Source of the DNA: an uncultured Uliginosibacterium sp.
GTDB lineage: Bacteria > Pseudomonadota > Gammaproteobacteria > Burkholderiales > Rhodocyclaceae
Direction of reading: 5' to 3'
DNA: 32,960 bases
Assembly: GCA_945957295.1 (NCBI GenBank)
Contig: CAMFLH010000020.1
Span: forward strand, 1-32,960
The stretch's first letter is position 1. Each line of letters starts with the position of its first letter. The notes beneath the pieces are model-generated. The model searched no databases, was not told the DNA's origin, and saw only the letters and a list, made by a program, of their open reading frames with translations. Positions 25,507 through 32,960 of this stretch are shown here, in pieces. The position numbers and the translations under genes were made by a program.

Positions 25507-26190
25507 TTACGCGCGAGCGGAACGGCGACGTGCGATCGCGCCCACCATGCCGATACCAGCAAGCATCAGCGCCCACTGTTCGGGTTCGGGAACGGCCGCG
25601 GTCATGACCTGCAGGGAGTAGTCGTGTGCAGCGATCGAGGCAAAACCACTCTTGGCGGCATCCGCCGACAGGAGGCTGAGCGCCCAAACGTTCAGCTTCG
25701 ACGCGGTGGCGTAAGGCGTGCCTGCGAGGTTGTAGGTCGAAGACAGCGACCAGCTGTTAGCGCCGCTCTTGACACCGTCCAGGTCGAACACCGCAGTTTT
25801 GTATGCGGCGCTCTTCGCAACACCAGCGATTGACACAGCGCTGGACAGCGACGCGAACACTTCGCTGTTCTTCTTCAGGAGCTGGTAGTCGCCGGACTGC
25901 GACATCTCGAGCGACTTGAACGTGTAGCCGGAATCCAGCGTGATGGAGAAATTCAGCGCATCGAACGCGATGTCGTTGTCACCCTTGACGGCAATCGCCG
26001 AGAGCGCATCGGTGTCGAACAGCACCGACTTGCCATCGGCGGACAGGCTGATCGCACCAGCGCCAAAGGTGCTGCCGTTGAAGCTGACGTCGAAACCCTT
26101 GCCGTCGAGCGTGGTGACCGCTGCGGAAGCCGCGGCAGAACCAATCACCGCGACTGCGGCGGCGATGATCTTGATAGCAGTAGAACTCAT
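25507..26190 (-). CDS. PEP-CTERM sorting-domain protein, likely XrtB substrate
   Basis: This is an exported 227-residue protein. The signal peptide covers residues 1 to about 23 (hydrophobic core KIIAAAVAVIGSAAASA). The body is rich in Ser, Ala, Asp and Gly, has no cysteine, and looks beta-rich. The C-terminus is a complete PEP-CTERM tail: VPEPEQWALML (from residue 200), a short transmembrane stretch to about residue 220, then RRRSAR. Exosortase should cut near the PEP motif, leaving a surface or matrix protein. The body has no recognised function. The frame is open to 26220, but the signal peptide and an AGAGG site seven bases upstream fix the ATG at 26190. A consensus sigma-54 promoter lies just upstream. 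It sits between epsL and epsD. Confidence 0.92.
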   Translation of the reverse strand: MSSTAIKIIAAAVAVIGSAAASAAVTTLDGKGFDVSFNGSTFGAGAISLSADGKSVLFDTDALSAIAVKGDNDIAFDALNFSITLDSGYTFKSLEMSQSGDYQLLKKNSEVFASLSSAVSIAGVAKSAAYKTAVFDLDGVKSGANSWSLSSTYNLAGTPYATASKLNVWALSLLSADAAKSGFASIAAHDYSLQVMTAAVPEPEQWALMLAGIGMVGAIARRRSARA

Positions 26191-26528
26191 GAAATGACCT
26201 CTGTTGTGTTGGTCGGGCAACTTCGCTTATGCAATCGACGTGCCATGTATCGTCGGTATCCACCCGCCTCGAAAAATAAGGACGATTGAGCACCACGGGA
26301 CATCATCGAACAGCGAACTCCGCTGCCTGAACCGCTTTGGAGCGCGGAGTCTAGCGAGTGAAGCATTGCGTCGCAACATGACAAAGGTATTGCACGCGAC
26401 TTATTACCGCTACACCGATTCAGCGCGTTTATGCACTCATTTTTGCAGTTAATGGCGAGGCCGAAGGCAGCTTGCCGACACACCGCGCGACTGGCTCTTC
26501 TCGCACGTTTAGGTTGTGCGCTGCACCA
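26191..26528 (-). other. 338-base gene-free region upstream of the PEP-CTERM gene
   Basis: No convincing gene is present. The only long frame (26187-26483) has no signal, family resemblance or ribosome site. On the minus strand the region holds the consensus sigma-54 promoter (26230-26245), and upstream of it two dyads, ACTCCGC...GCGGAGT (26317-26323 with 26344-26350) and TTGCG-T-CGCAA (26366-26376). These lie roughly 100-155 bases before the expected transcription start. No terminator for epsL was recognised. Confidence 0.6.
26230..26245 (-). promoter_or_regulatory. Sigma-54 (RpoN) promoter of the PEP-CTERM gene
   Basis: On the minus strand the sequence is TGGCACGTCGATTGCA, an exact match to the RpoN consensus TGGCACG-N4-TTGCW. 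The -24 GG is at 26244-26243 and the -12 GC at 26232-26231. Transcription should begin near 26220, leaving a leader of about 30 bases with an AGAGG ribosome site before the ATG at 26190. Sigma-54 promoters need an activator ATPase; none is encoded in the window. Confidence 0.85.
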
Positions 26529-27743
26529 TCAAAAACCGATCTGCACCGTGACGGTGCCGGTGTGGTCGTCGTAGTCGCGCAGATAGCGATTGGAGTCACG
26601 ACGTTCACCGCGATAGCCGATGTCGATCAACAGCCAACGCAGCGCTGCATAACGCAGGCCCAAGCCCCACGATTGGAAGTCGTCTTCCCTGCCAGGCGTC
26701 TCGATTTCAATCGGCAAACCCTCGAAAATGCTGCCGATGTATCGCCGCTGCCCTGCTTCCACTTGCGCGTTCAGTGAAAGCTTGCCTGTCACATCCCATG
26801 TCGGCGCAATGCGCAGGGCCTTTGTAACCGCCGCGTCGAACTCGTTGTCGCCTGCGGAACCCATCGTGCGGTACGCAGTGACGGCAACAACAGTCGAGCC
26901 TGCCGGTTCCCATGTCCATGCGACGCGAAAGTTCGGCCCGGAAAAGTCGCGGTTTGCGAAGTTCTCGTTTCTACGTTCCAGATAGCCGACGTTACCCTCA
27001 AGTCGACTTGCGCCACTGACGGCCCACATGGCGCGGAGCGATGCTGAGCGCTCTCGGTAAGCGGAGTCGGAGAACGGCGTTGCGGTGCGCTCGATGTAGT
27101 CAACGTTCGTTTGCTGACCCACAACATCAAGCCGATTGCCATAGGGGGTAACGTACCTGATGCCGCCCTCAACGGTTCGCCCATCAAGGTCACTTCCGCG
27201 GTCAAGCGTGTTGCTGTTCCTTGCCTGGTTAGCGGCACCTGCTGCGACAATGTGCCAGTTCGCGATGACAGGCACATCAAGGTCAAGTCTCACTGCATCG
27301 CGGGTGATCAGGTTGCGGCGCGGAACCGTCAAGTCAGCAAAGTTTGCAAGTTGGGCGGTACGCGTCCAGGTCAAGCCAGTCCGGATCTGGCCTGGAAAAT
27401 CGCCATCCCAACCCGCCTTGATATCCTGTTTGTCATAATCGAGTTGCGAAAATCGGCTAAACTGCGTTTTCCCGAAATTGAAGTTTCCGTAGAGCCTTTG
27501 CCGGCTGAGGGTTGTGTCGAAGCCGAGGTAGGCGTAGCCGTTTGCGATGTTGTCCGACTGGACACCACCCGGCGTTTCGGAATCGAGTCGGAATAGATTC
27601 GAATCCCTTTGAAAGGTCATGCCCGCACCGTAACGAAGCGGTGTCGGATCTTCCGCCTGCGCAGTCAAGGTCAAGACGAGCGGCATTGCGCTCAGGAAAC
27701 TGGCGAGGCCGTAGCGGGCGAATTTCTTGCTTGATAGGTTCAT
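26529..27743 (-). CDS. epsL: EPS biosynthesis outer-membrane beta-barrel protein EpsL
   Basis: EpsL is the outer-membrane barrel of exosortase-type EPS loci and probably forms, or helps form, the exit channel. The 404-residue protein has a signal peptide (1-30, cut after AQA). The mature part is made of alternating amphipathic strands with many Arg/Tyr/Asn residues and repeated strand-turn units such as LRYGAGMTFQRDSNLFRLD and IRTGLTWTRTAQLANF. It ends in GTVTVQIGF, with the terminal phenylalanine typical of BAM substrates. The frame is open to 27803, but the signal peptide sets the start at 27743. It is divergent from epsB across 121 bases and is followed by the PEP-CTERM gene. Confidence 0.91.
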   Translation of the reverse strand: MNLSSKKFARYGLASFLSAMPLVLTLTAQAEDPTPLRYGAGMTFQRDSNLFRLDSETPGGVQSDNIANGYAYLGFDTTLSRQRLYGNFNFGKTQFSRFSQLDYDKQDIKAGWDGDFPGQIRTGLTWTRTAQLANFADLTVPRRNLITRDAVRLDLDVPVIANWHIVAAGAANQARNSNTLDRGSDLDGRTVEGGIRYVTPYGNRLDVVGQQTNVDYIERTATPFSDSAYRERSASLRAMWAVSGASRLEGNVGYLERRNENFANRDFSGPNFRVAWTWEPAGSTVVAVTAYRTMGSAGDNEFDAAVTKALRIAPTWDVTGKLSLNAQVEAGQRRYIGSIFEGLPIEIETPGREDDFQSWGLGLRYAALRWLLIDIGYRGERRDSNRYLRDYDDHTGTVTVQIGF

Positions 27744-27864
27744 CTGATTCGTAATTTGAGTGGTTCGTGTTGAACATGCGACACGATCGAATGTTCGCAA
27801 CACTGGTGTCGATAGTATGACGCCCAGCTTTCAAATTCTGTGCCAACGGATTCTCGCTTAAACG

Positions 27865-29259
27865 ATGCTTGCCCGACTTGAAGCTCAGCGTACCCCCCTG
27901 CGAAACAACGTCACCCTCTCCGGCGTGGTGGAGACCTTTCTCGACCCGGTGATGGTGATTCTGACCTTGTTTGTGTCTGCCCTGATCTTTGGTGAGGCGG
28001 TGGATGCGGACTACGTGATCCTGTCGCTGATCGCGTTCTCGCTCAGCTTCCCGGGCAATACGTTGCTGAGCGACCCGCTTCGCCGCGTGGCCAAGGATGC
28101 GTTCCTGAACGCCATGATCCTCGCCGGAATTCTGCTGCTGCTCGGTTACGCGACGGGGTACTCGAGCTACTTCCCGGCGGAGGTACTGTTTGCCTGGTTT
28201 GCCTCGCTGCCAGTGGTGCTTTTCGGTACCCACGCTGCGGCACGTTATGCAATCCCGCGGGTGCTGACGCTATCCGAGGCGGAAGTGACTGCCGTCGTGT
28301 GTGGTTTCAACGACATCGGCGCCCAGCTTTCCTCGCACTTCCTTTCCAATCGATTCCTCGGCGTGAAGCTGATGGGGTTCTTTGATGACCGCAGCCGCGC
28401 ACGCCTCGGCGCTCAGGACGATGTGCAACTGCTCGGCTCGCTCTCCGAAGTTGCGACCTATGTGAAGCACCATCACATCGATCGCATCTACCTTGCCTTG
28501 CCGATGGCGACGCAGCCGCGAATCCTTGCTCTGCTGGATGACCTGAAGGACACGACGGCTTCCATCTACTTCGTACCGGACATCTTTGTCACCGATCTGA
28601 TTCAAGGGCGCACGGAATCGGTGGCGGGAATGCCGGTGGTGGCTGTTTGCGACACACCGTTCTCGGGCTTCAACGGTGTGGTCAAACGGTTCGAAGATAT
28701 CGTGCTGTCGATCCTGATCCTGATCCTGATCTCGCCGGTATTGATTGGGGTAGCGATCGGTGTCTGGCGCAGTTCGCCGGGACCAATTGTGTTCAAGCAA
28801 CGCCGCTACGGCCTCGACGGCAAGGAGATCACGGTCTACAAGTTCCGTTCGATGACCGTTTGCGACGATGGTGCCGTCGTGAAGCAAGCGACGCGCAACG
28901 ATCAGCGGATCACGCCGTTCGGCGCGTTCATCCGCAAGACGTCGCTCGATGAGTTGCCGCAGTTCATCAACGTGCTGCAAGGTCGTATGAGCATTGTCGG
29001 CCCGCGGCCGCATGCGATTGCGCACAATGAGCAGTACCGCAAGCTGATCAAGGGTTACATGGTTCGCCACAAGGTGAAGCCAGGCATCACCGGCTGGGCT
29101 CAGGTGAACGGCTATCGCGGTGAAACCGAGACGATCGACAAGATGCAGAAGCGGATCGAGTTCGATCTGGAGTACCTGCGCAAGTGGTCGCCGGGGCTGG
29201 ACCTCTGGATCATCTTCAAAACCGCACTGCTGGTGGTCAAGGACGACACGGCATTCTGA
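27865..29259 (+). CDS. epsB: Undecaprenyl-phosphate sugar phosphotransferase EpsB (initiating enzyme)
   Basis: This polyisoprenyl-phosphate hexose-1-phosphate transferase (WcaJ/WbaP family) starts the repeat unit by moving a sugar-1-phosphate from a nucleotide sugar to undecaprenyl phosphate. The 464 residues carry about four N-terminal transmembrane segments (24-125). A Rossmann-like middle domain follows (140-260, VVCGFNDIGAQL), then a fifth hydrophobic segment (279-300). The C-terminal catalytic domain has PGPIVFKQRRYGLDGKEI, VYKFRSM, KTSLDELPQ and VGPRPHA. Glucose is the usual first sugar of this subgroup but is not proven here. An in-frame TAA three bases before the ATG fixes the start. 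No clear Shine-Dalgarno sequence precedes it. It is the only EPS gene on the plus strand. Confidence 0.94.
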   Translation: MLARLEAQRTPLRNNVTLSGVVETFLDPVMVILTLFVSALIFGEAVDADYVILSLIAFSLSFPGNTLLSDPLRRVAKDAFLNAMILAGILLLLGYATGYSSYFPAEVLFAWFASLPVVLFGTHAAARYAIPRVLTLSEAEVTAVVCGFNDIGAQLSSHFLSNRFLGVKLMGFFDDRSRARLGAQDDVQLLGSLSEVATYVKHHHIDRIYLALPMATQPRILALLDDLKDTTASIYFVPDIFVTDLIQGRTESVAGMPVVAVCDTPFSGFNGVVKRFEDIVLSILILILISPVLIGVAIGVWRSSPGPIVFKQRRYGLDGKEITVYKFRSMTVCDDGAVVKQATRNDQRITPFGAFIRKTSLDELPQFINVLQGRMSIVGPRPHAIAHNEQYRKLIKGYMVRHKVKPGITGWAQVNGYRGETETIDKMQKRIEFDLEYLRKWSPGLDLWIIFKTALLVVKDDTAF

Positions 29260-29282
29260 GTTACATCACGCGGCAAGTTTTG

Positions 29283-29322
29283 CGGGCACCGATGGTTGCG
29301 ATCTCGGTGCCCGTTGTCTTTT
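29283..29322 (+). terminator. Intrinsic terminator after epsB
   Basis: A ten-pair stem, CGGGCACCGA (29283-29292) with TCGGTGCCCG (29304-29313), has an 11-base loop and is followed by the T-rich tail TTGTCTTTT. It lies 24 bases past the epsB stop in the 75-base gap before the converging LysR gene, so it should end the epsB transcript. Confidence 0.85.
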
Positions 29323-29334
29323 GGGGGGCGGTAT

Positions 29335-30267
29335 TCAGCGCTCGGACAGTGGCGGGTGGGTTGCAAGCAGGCAGTCGATGAAGGTTTGCGCGACGCGTGA
29401 AGGCTTCGGTGCGTGACGAACCAGCGCGGCAAACCGTACGTCATAGTTGAAGAGTGCCGGGCGCAGCCGCCGCATCGCGCCATCGGCCTCGAAGGTTCGG
29501 GCGTAGTGGTCGGGAAGGAAGCCGACGAAACACCCGGACTGCACGAGCATCGCCACGGCCTCCTGGTCGTAGGCGGAAGCGCTCCGCCGAAGCTGTACCT
29601 CGTGGCTCAATTCCATGTTTGGCGAGTGATAGCCGAGGCCGGCATAGCTTTCTGCGCGGATATCGTCCCAGCTTAGCGCTTCATCGTCGGTGCGGAACAG
29701 GCGGTGGGCCTTTCCGCAGTAGAGATACATCCGCTCCGCGAACAGCGCGTGGTAGTCAAGGCTCGCCGAACAGCGATGCATGGGCGCTATGCCGATCTGA
29801 TATTGCCCGTCCATGACGCCGCGTTCGATCGCGTTCAATGGCGCGACGTGGAGTTCGATCGCAACATCGGGCGCGCGTTCGACGAACTTGCCAATCGCTT
29901 CACTCACTCGGGCAGCCGGGTTCGACACGATCTTGTCGAACAGCGCAATCGAGATCGACCCGGTCATTCGTTGGTGGATTTCCTCCACGCCGGCGCGGAA
30001 GCCGTCGATGGCCGCAAGCAGACGCAGCGCGTCGTCGTAGACGCGCTGGCCCTCGGCCGTCAGTGCGAAACCACCCCGCCCTCGCCTGCATAGCACCAGG
30101 CCAAGCCGTTCTTCTAGATCCTTGATGTGGCGGCTGACAGTCGAGACGCCTATGTTGAGTTCAAGCTCGGCCGCCGCAAGGCCACCACATTCGGCAACAG
30201 TGCGAAACACCCGCAGCAAACGGATATCGAGATCGCTGACTTGTCCGAGACTGCTCTTTCGCGTCAT
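29335..30267 (-). CDS. LysR-family transcriptional regulator (BauR-like by position)
   Basis: This is a 310-residue DNA-binding regulator. The winged helix-turn-helix is at about residues 12-72 (LRVFRTVAECGGLAAAELEL, then GVSTVSRHIKDLEERLG). The effector domain follows from about 97 (SISIALFDKI...PDVAIELHVAP). It is divergent from the aminotransferase gene across 114 bases that hold two matching TTGC-N8-GCAA dyads. A LysR regulator next to a beta-alanine aminotransferase and a semialdehyde dehydrogenase parallels the bau genes of Pseudomonas aeruginosa. From this it probably activates the catabolic genes in response to a related amino acid and represses itself. The effector is inferred. Confidence 0.9.
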   Translation of the reverse strand: MTRKSSLGQVSDLDIRLLRVFRTVAECGGLAAAELELNIGVSTVSRHIKDLEERLGLVLCRRGRGGFALTAEGQRVYDDALRLLAAIDGFRAGVEEIHQRMTGSISIALFDKIVSNPAARVSEAIGKFVERAPDVAIELHVAPLNAIERGVMDGQYQIGIAPMHRCSASLDYHALFAERMYLYCGKAHRLFRTDDEALSWDDIRAESYAGLGYHSPNMELSHEVQLRRSASAYDQEAVAMLVQSGCFVGFLPDHYARTFEADGAMRRLRPALFNYDVRFAALVRHAPKPSRVAQTFIDCLLATHPPLSER

Positions 30268-30277
30268 GGGAACTTGT

Positions 30278-30293
30278 TTGCATATAGATGCAA
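30278..30293. promoter_or_regulatory. Putative LysR operator, site 1
   Basis: TTGCATATAGATGCAA is a perfect dyad (six-base arms, four-base spacer) that starts 11 bases upstream of the regulator's ATG. It shares the frame TTGC-N8-GCAA with site 2, whose centre lies 31 bases away, about three helical turns. Its place next to the regulator start suggests autoregulation. Confidence 0.55.
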
Positions 30294-30308
30294 GTGAATG
30301 TGGATATA

Positions 30309-30324
30309 TTGCAATTTAACGCAA
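30309..30324. promoter_or_regulatory. Putative LysR operator, site 2
   Basis: TTGCAATTTAACGCAA repeats the TTGC-N8-GCAA frame of site 1. It lies upstream of an AT-rich AATATAG stretch at about 30340, a possible -10 region of the aminotransferase gene. Paired sites on one DNA face are typical of LysR tetramers. Confidence 0.5.
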
Positions 30325-30381
30325 GCAAGCGACTGAGAGAATATAGCCTCTGCACGCCAACTCGCCCTTACCGGAGCTCGC

Positions 30382-31719
30382 ATGAAGATGGAAAGCCTCA
30401 ACTGCGGCCTGAGCGCCGAGCAACTGGAAGCGCATTGGATGCCGTTTACCGGCAACCGGGACTTCAAGAAGAATCCGCGCCTGATCACACGCGCAGAAGG
30501 CGCCTACCTGTATGACGCCAATGGACGACAGGTGTTCGACGGGCTTTCCGGCCTCTGGTGTTCTGGATTGGGCCATTGCCGTCCCGAGATCACCGAGGCA
30601 ATCCGTCGCCAGGCAGCGACACTCGATTATTCGCCAGCCTTCCAGTTCGGCCATCCCACCTCATTCGAGCTGGCACACCGCATCAAGGAGATGACGCCAG
30701 CCGGTCTGGACTACGTATTCTTCACCGGCTCCGGTTCGGAGTCCGCTGATACCGCGCTGAAGATGGCACGCGCCTACTGGCGTCAGAAAGGTAAAGCGAG
30801 CAAGACGCGCCTGATCGGCCGCGAGAAGGGCTATCACGGCGTGAACTTTGGCGGCATCAGCGTCGGCGGCATCGGCGGCAATCGCAAGCTGTTCGGCCAA
30901 GGAGTCGAGGCCGACCACCTGCCGCACACCCAACTCAAGCAAAACGCGTTCTCGCGTGGTTCGCCCGAATATGGCGCGCATCTCGCCGATGATCTGCTCA
31001 ACCTGATCACGCTCCACGATGCGTCGAACATCGCTGCGGTCATCGTCGAACCCTTCTCCGGTTCGTCCGGGGTGGTGATTCCGCCGCAGGGTTACCTCAA
31101 GCGCTTGCGCGAGATCTGCACGCAACACGACATCCTGCTGATCTTCGACGAGGTCATCACGGGTTTCGGGCGCGCCGGTTCACTGTTCGGTGCAACGGCT
31201 TTTGATGTGGTGCCGGACATCCTTAACGTCGCAAAGCAGATCACCAACGGCGCCGTACCGATGGGCGCTGTGATCGTGAAGGAAGATATCTACCGCACCT
31301 TCATCGAAACCGGTGGGCCGGAGTACATGCTCGAATTTCCGCACGGCTACACCTACTCCGCCCATCCGCTGGCCTGCGCAGCCGCGATGGCGGCTCTGGA
31401 TGTGCTGGAGAAGGAAAACCTCGTCGCCCGCGTGGCCGAATTGGCGCCCTACTTCGAAAACGCGGTGCATGGTTTGAAAGGTCTCAAGTACATCACTGAC
31501 ATCCGCAACTACGGGCTCGCCGCAGGGCTCACCATCGAGGCGATACCCGGCGAACCGGCGCGGCGCCCCTACGAGATTGCGATGAAGTGCTGGGAGAAAG
31601 GTTTCTACGTGCGCTACGGCGGCGACACGATCCAGCTCGCACCGCCTTTTATCGTGGAGAAAGATGAGATCGATCGCCTTGTGAACGCGCTTGGCGACGT
31701 CATCCACTCGCTTGCCTGA
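30382..31719 (+). CDS. bauA: Beta-alanine (omega-amino acid):pyruvate aminotransferase
   Basis: This is a class III PLP-dependent aminotransferase of 445 residues that moves the amino group of beta-alanine or a similar omega-amino acid to pyruvate, giving a semialdehyde and alanine. PLP residues are visible: TGSGSESADTALKMAR (115-130) for the phosphate, Y151-H152 in GYHGVN, D256 in IFDEVITGFGR, and the Schiff-base lysine K285 in NVAKQITNGAVPMG. The N-terminal HWMPFTGNRDFKKNPR block is the mark of the omega-amino acid:pyruvate group. GGAG lies seven bases before the ATG. The semialdehyde product would be used by the dehydrogenase 32 bases downstream. The exact substrate range is inferred. Confidence 0.93.
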   Translation: MKMESLNCGLSAEQLEAHWMPFTGNRDFKKNPRLITRAEGAYLYDANGRQVFDGLSGLWCSGLGHCRPEITEAIRRQAATLDYSPAFQFGHPTSFELAHRIKEMTPAGLDYVFFTGSGSESADTALKMARAYWRQKGKASKTRLIGREKGYHGVNFGGISVGGIGGNRKLFGQGVEADHLPHTQLKQNAFSRGSPEYGAHLADDLLNLITLHDASNIAAVIVEPFSGSSGVVIPPQGYLKRLREICTQHDILLIFDEVITGFGRAGSLFGATAFDVVPDILNVAKQITNGAVPMGAVIVKEDIYRTFIETGGPEYMLEFPHGYTYSAHPLACAAAMAALDVLEKENLVARVAELAPYFENAVHGLKGLKYITDIRNYGLAAGLTIEAIPGEPARRPYEIAMKCWEKGFYVRYGGDTIQLAPPFIVEKDEIDRLVNALGDVIHSLA

Positions 31720-31751
31720 TGTAACCCGAATCGAACGTGCAGGATCGCCCC

Positions 31752-32960
31752 ATGAATACCGTAGGTCACCTCATCAATGGCTTGGCTGTGGCCGACACCG
31801 CCCGTGTGCAGAACGTCTACAACCCTGCGACCGGCGAAGCGACCCGGCAGGTCGCCCTTGCGTCGGTAGAAACCGTCCAGGCGGCCATTGCCGCCGCGCA
31901 AGCGGCCTTCCCGGCCTGGCGCGACACGCCGCCGATCAAGCGTGCCCGCATCATGTTCCGCTTCAAGCAATTGCTTGAAGAGCATGCCGACAAGATCTGC
32001 GCGCTCATCACCGACGAACACGGCAAGGTACTCAACGACGCGATGGGCGAACTCCAGCGTGGCATCGAGAACGTGGAGTACGCCTGCTGCGCGCCCGAGT
32101 TGCTGAAGGGGGAGCACAGCAAGAACGTCGGCCCCGCGATCGATTCCTGGAGCGAGTTCCAGCCGCTGGGTGTGGCGGCCGGCATCACGCCATTCAACTT
32201 CCCGTGCATGGTGCCGCTGTGGATGTGGCCGATGGCGGTGGTGTGCGGCAACACATTCGTGCTGAAGCCTTCCGAACGCGATCCCTCCTCGACCCTTTTC
32301 ATCGCTCAACTAGCGCTCGAAGCCGGCCTGCCGCCGGGCGTACTGAATGTCGTCAATGGTGACAAGCTGGCAGTCGATACCCTGCTGGCCGATCCACGCG
32401 TGCAGGCGGTGAGCTTCGTTGGCTCAACGCCGATTGCCGAGTACATCTACGCCACCGGCTGCGCGAACGGCAAGCGGGTTCAGGCGCTGGGCGGCGCAAA
32501 GAACCACGCGATCGTGATGCCGGACGCTGATCTGGACAACGCAGTCAACGCGTTGATGGGCGCAGCATATGGCTCGTGCGGCGAACGCTGCATGGCGATC
32601 CCGGTCGTCGTCGCCGTGGGCGATGCCGTTGCGGACGAAGTGGTGGCGCGACTGTCTGCCGAGCTGGCCAAGATGAAGGTTGGCCCCGGCACCGACAACG
32701 CCAACGACATGGGGCCCCTCGTTACGCGCGAACACTTCAACAAGGTGAAGGGCTACGTCGATCTCGGCGTTCAGGAAGGTGCGACGCTGGTTGTCGACGG
32801 GCGCGGCATCAAGGTGCCGGGGCATGAATCCGGCTACTTCCTCGGCGGCTGCCTGTTCGACCATGTCACCCCGCAGATGAAGATCTATCGTGACGAGATC
32901 TTCGGCCCCGTACTGTCGGTGGTCCGCGTCAAAACGCTGCAGGAAGGCATGGACCTGATC
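31752..32960 (+). CDS. mmsA: CoA-acylating methylmalonate-semialdehyde dehydrogenase, 3' end outside window
   Basis: The first 403 codons are present and the gene runs off the window; about 100 more residues are expected. The enzyme oxidises malonate or methylmalonate semialdehyde to acetyl- or propionyl-CoA with NAD+ and CoA. The catalytic cysteine is C280 in [10 protein letters not shown]. The dinucleotide fold is marked by [18 protein letters not shown] (145-162) and [29 protein letters not shown] (246-260) replaces the general-base glutamate motif of ordinary aldehyde dehydrogenases, which identifies the CoA-dependent class. AGGA lies seven bases before the ATG. With the aminotransferase it would complete beta-alanine breakdown to acetyl-CoA. 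Confidence 0.94.
   Translation, partial: MNTVGHLINGLAVADTARVQNVYNPATGEATRQVALASVETVQAAIAAAQAAFPAWRDTPPIKRARIMFRFKQLLEEHADKICALITDEHGKVLNDAMGELQRGIENVEYACCAPELLKGEHSKNVGPAIDSWSEFQPLGVAAGITPFNFPCMVPLWMWPMAVVCGNTFVLKPSERDPSSTLFIAQLALEAGLPPGVLNVVNGDKLAVDTLLADPRVQAVSFVGSTPIAEYIYATGCANGKRVQALGGAKNHAIVMPDADLDNAVNALMGAAYGSCGERCMAIPVVVAVGDAVADEVVARLSAELAKMKVGPGTDNANDMGPLVTREHFNKVKGYVDLGVQEGATLVVDGRGIKVPGHESGYFLGGCLFDHVTPQMKIYRDEIFGPVLSVVRVKTLQEGMDLI

Noticed and set aside
26187-26483. 98-residue minus-strand frame upstream of the PEP-CTERM gene
   Set aside because: It has no ribosome site, signal or family resemblance, and it covers the sigma-54 promoter.
27796-27811. Sigma-54-like sequence upstream of epsL on the minus strand (CGACACCAGTGTTGCG)
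   Set aside because: The -12 TTGC is present but the second G of the invariant -24 GG is A and the flanks differ.

Overview
The window looks like chromosomal DNA of a betaproteobacterium, probably an EPS- or floc-forming member of the Rhodocyclales or a relative. The basis is the exosortase-B type eps gene set with a PEP-CTERM protein, a sigma-54 style promoter, split MacB-type transport genes and a beta-alanine catabolic module. The order is a guess; the exosortase-type Gram-negative EPS locus is clear. No tRNA, rRNA, CRISPR array, insertion sequence or phage gene was seen.

Layout. Positions 1-2330 (+): the end of an HlyD/MacA-like adaptor, an ABC ATPase and a MacB/FtsX permease. 2346-3191 (-): phosphatidylserine decarboxylase. 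3355-4278 (+): arginase, closed by a bidirectional terminator. From 4348 to 27743 almost everything lies on the minus strand and forms one large exopolysaccharide locus. Read in its own direction it runs: outer-membrane barrel EpsL, a PEP-CTERM protein, PPIase lipoprotein EpsD, export protein EpsE, chain-length protein EpsF, kinase-like EpsG, exosortase XrtB, EpsI, a Wzy-like polymerase, a secreted clan GH-A glycosidase, a Wzx flippase, a polysaccharide pyruvyl transferase, three GT4 glycosyltransferases, a phosphohexomutase, a sugar nucleotidyltransferase, and rfbB-rfbD-rfbA-rfbC for dTDP-L-rhamnose. epsB, the initiating undecaprenyl-phosphate sugar transferase, is divergent from epsL at 27865-29259 (+). 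29335-32960: a LysR regulator divergent from a beta-alanine (omega-amino acid):pyruvate aminotransferase and a methylmalonate-semialdehyde dehydrogenase that is cut by the window end.

How it works together (inference from families). EpsB loads the first sugar phosphate on undecaprenyl phosphate. The GT4 enzymes extend it using dTDP-rhamnose and probably a hexose-1-P derived nucleotide sugar such as GDP-mannose. The pyruvyl transferase adds a ketal. Wzx flips the repeat unit and Wzy polymerises it under EpsF/EpsG length control. EpsE and EpsL take it across the outer membrane, and the glycosidase trims or releases chains in the periplasm. XrtB processes the PEP-CTERM protein, giving a protein-plus-polysaccharide matrix.

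The most notable regulatory signal is a sequence at 26230-26245 that matches the sigma-54 consensus exactly, 40 bases upstream of the PEP-CTERM start codon. A second, weaker sigma-54-like site lies upstream of epsD. The polymerase/flippase/transferase block (about 10.8-19 kb) looks more AT-rich than its flanks, as expected of an exchangeable sugar-specificity cassette.
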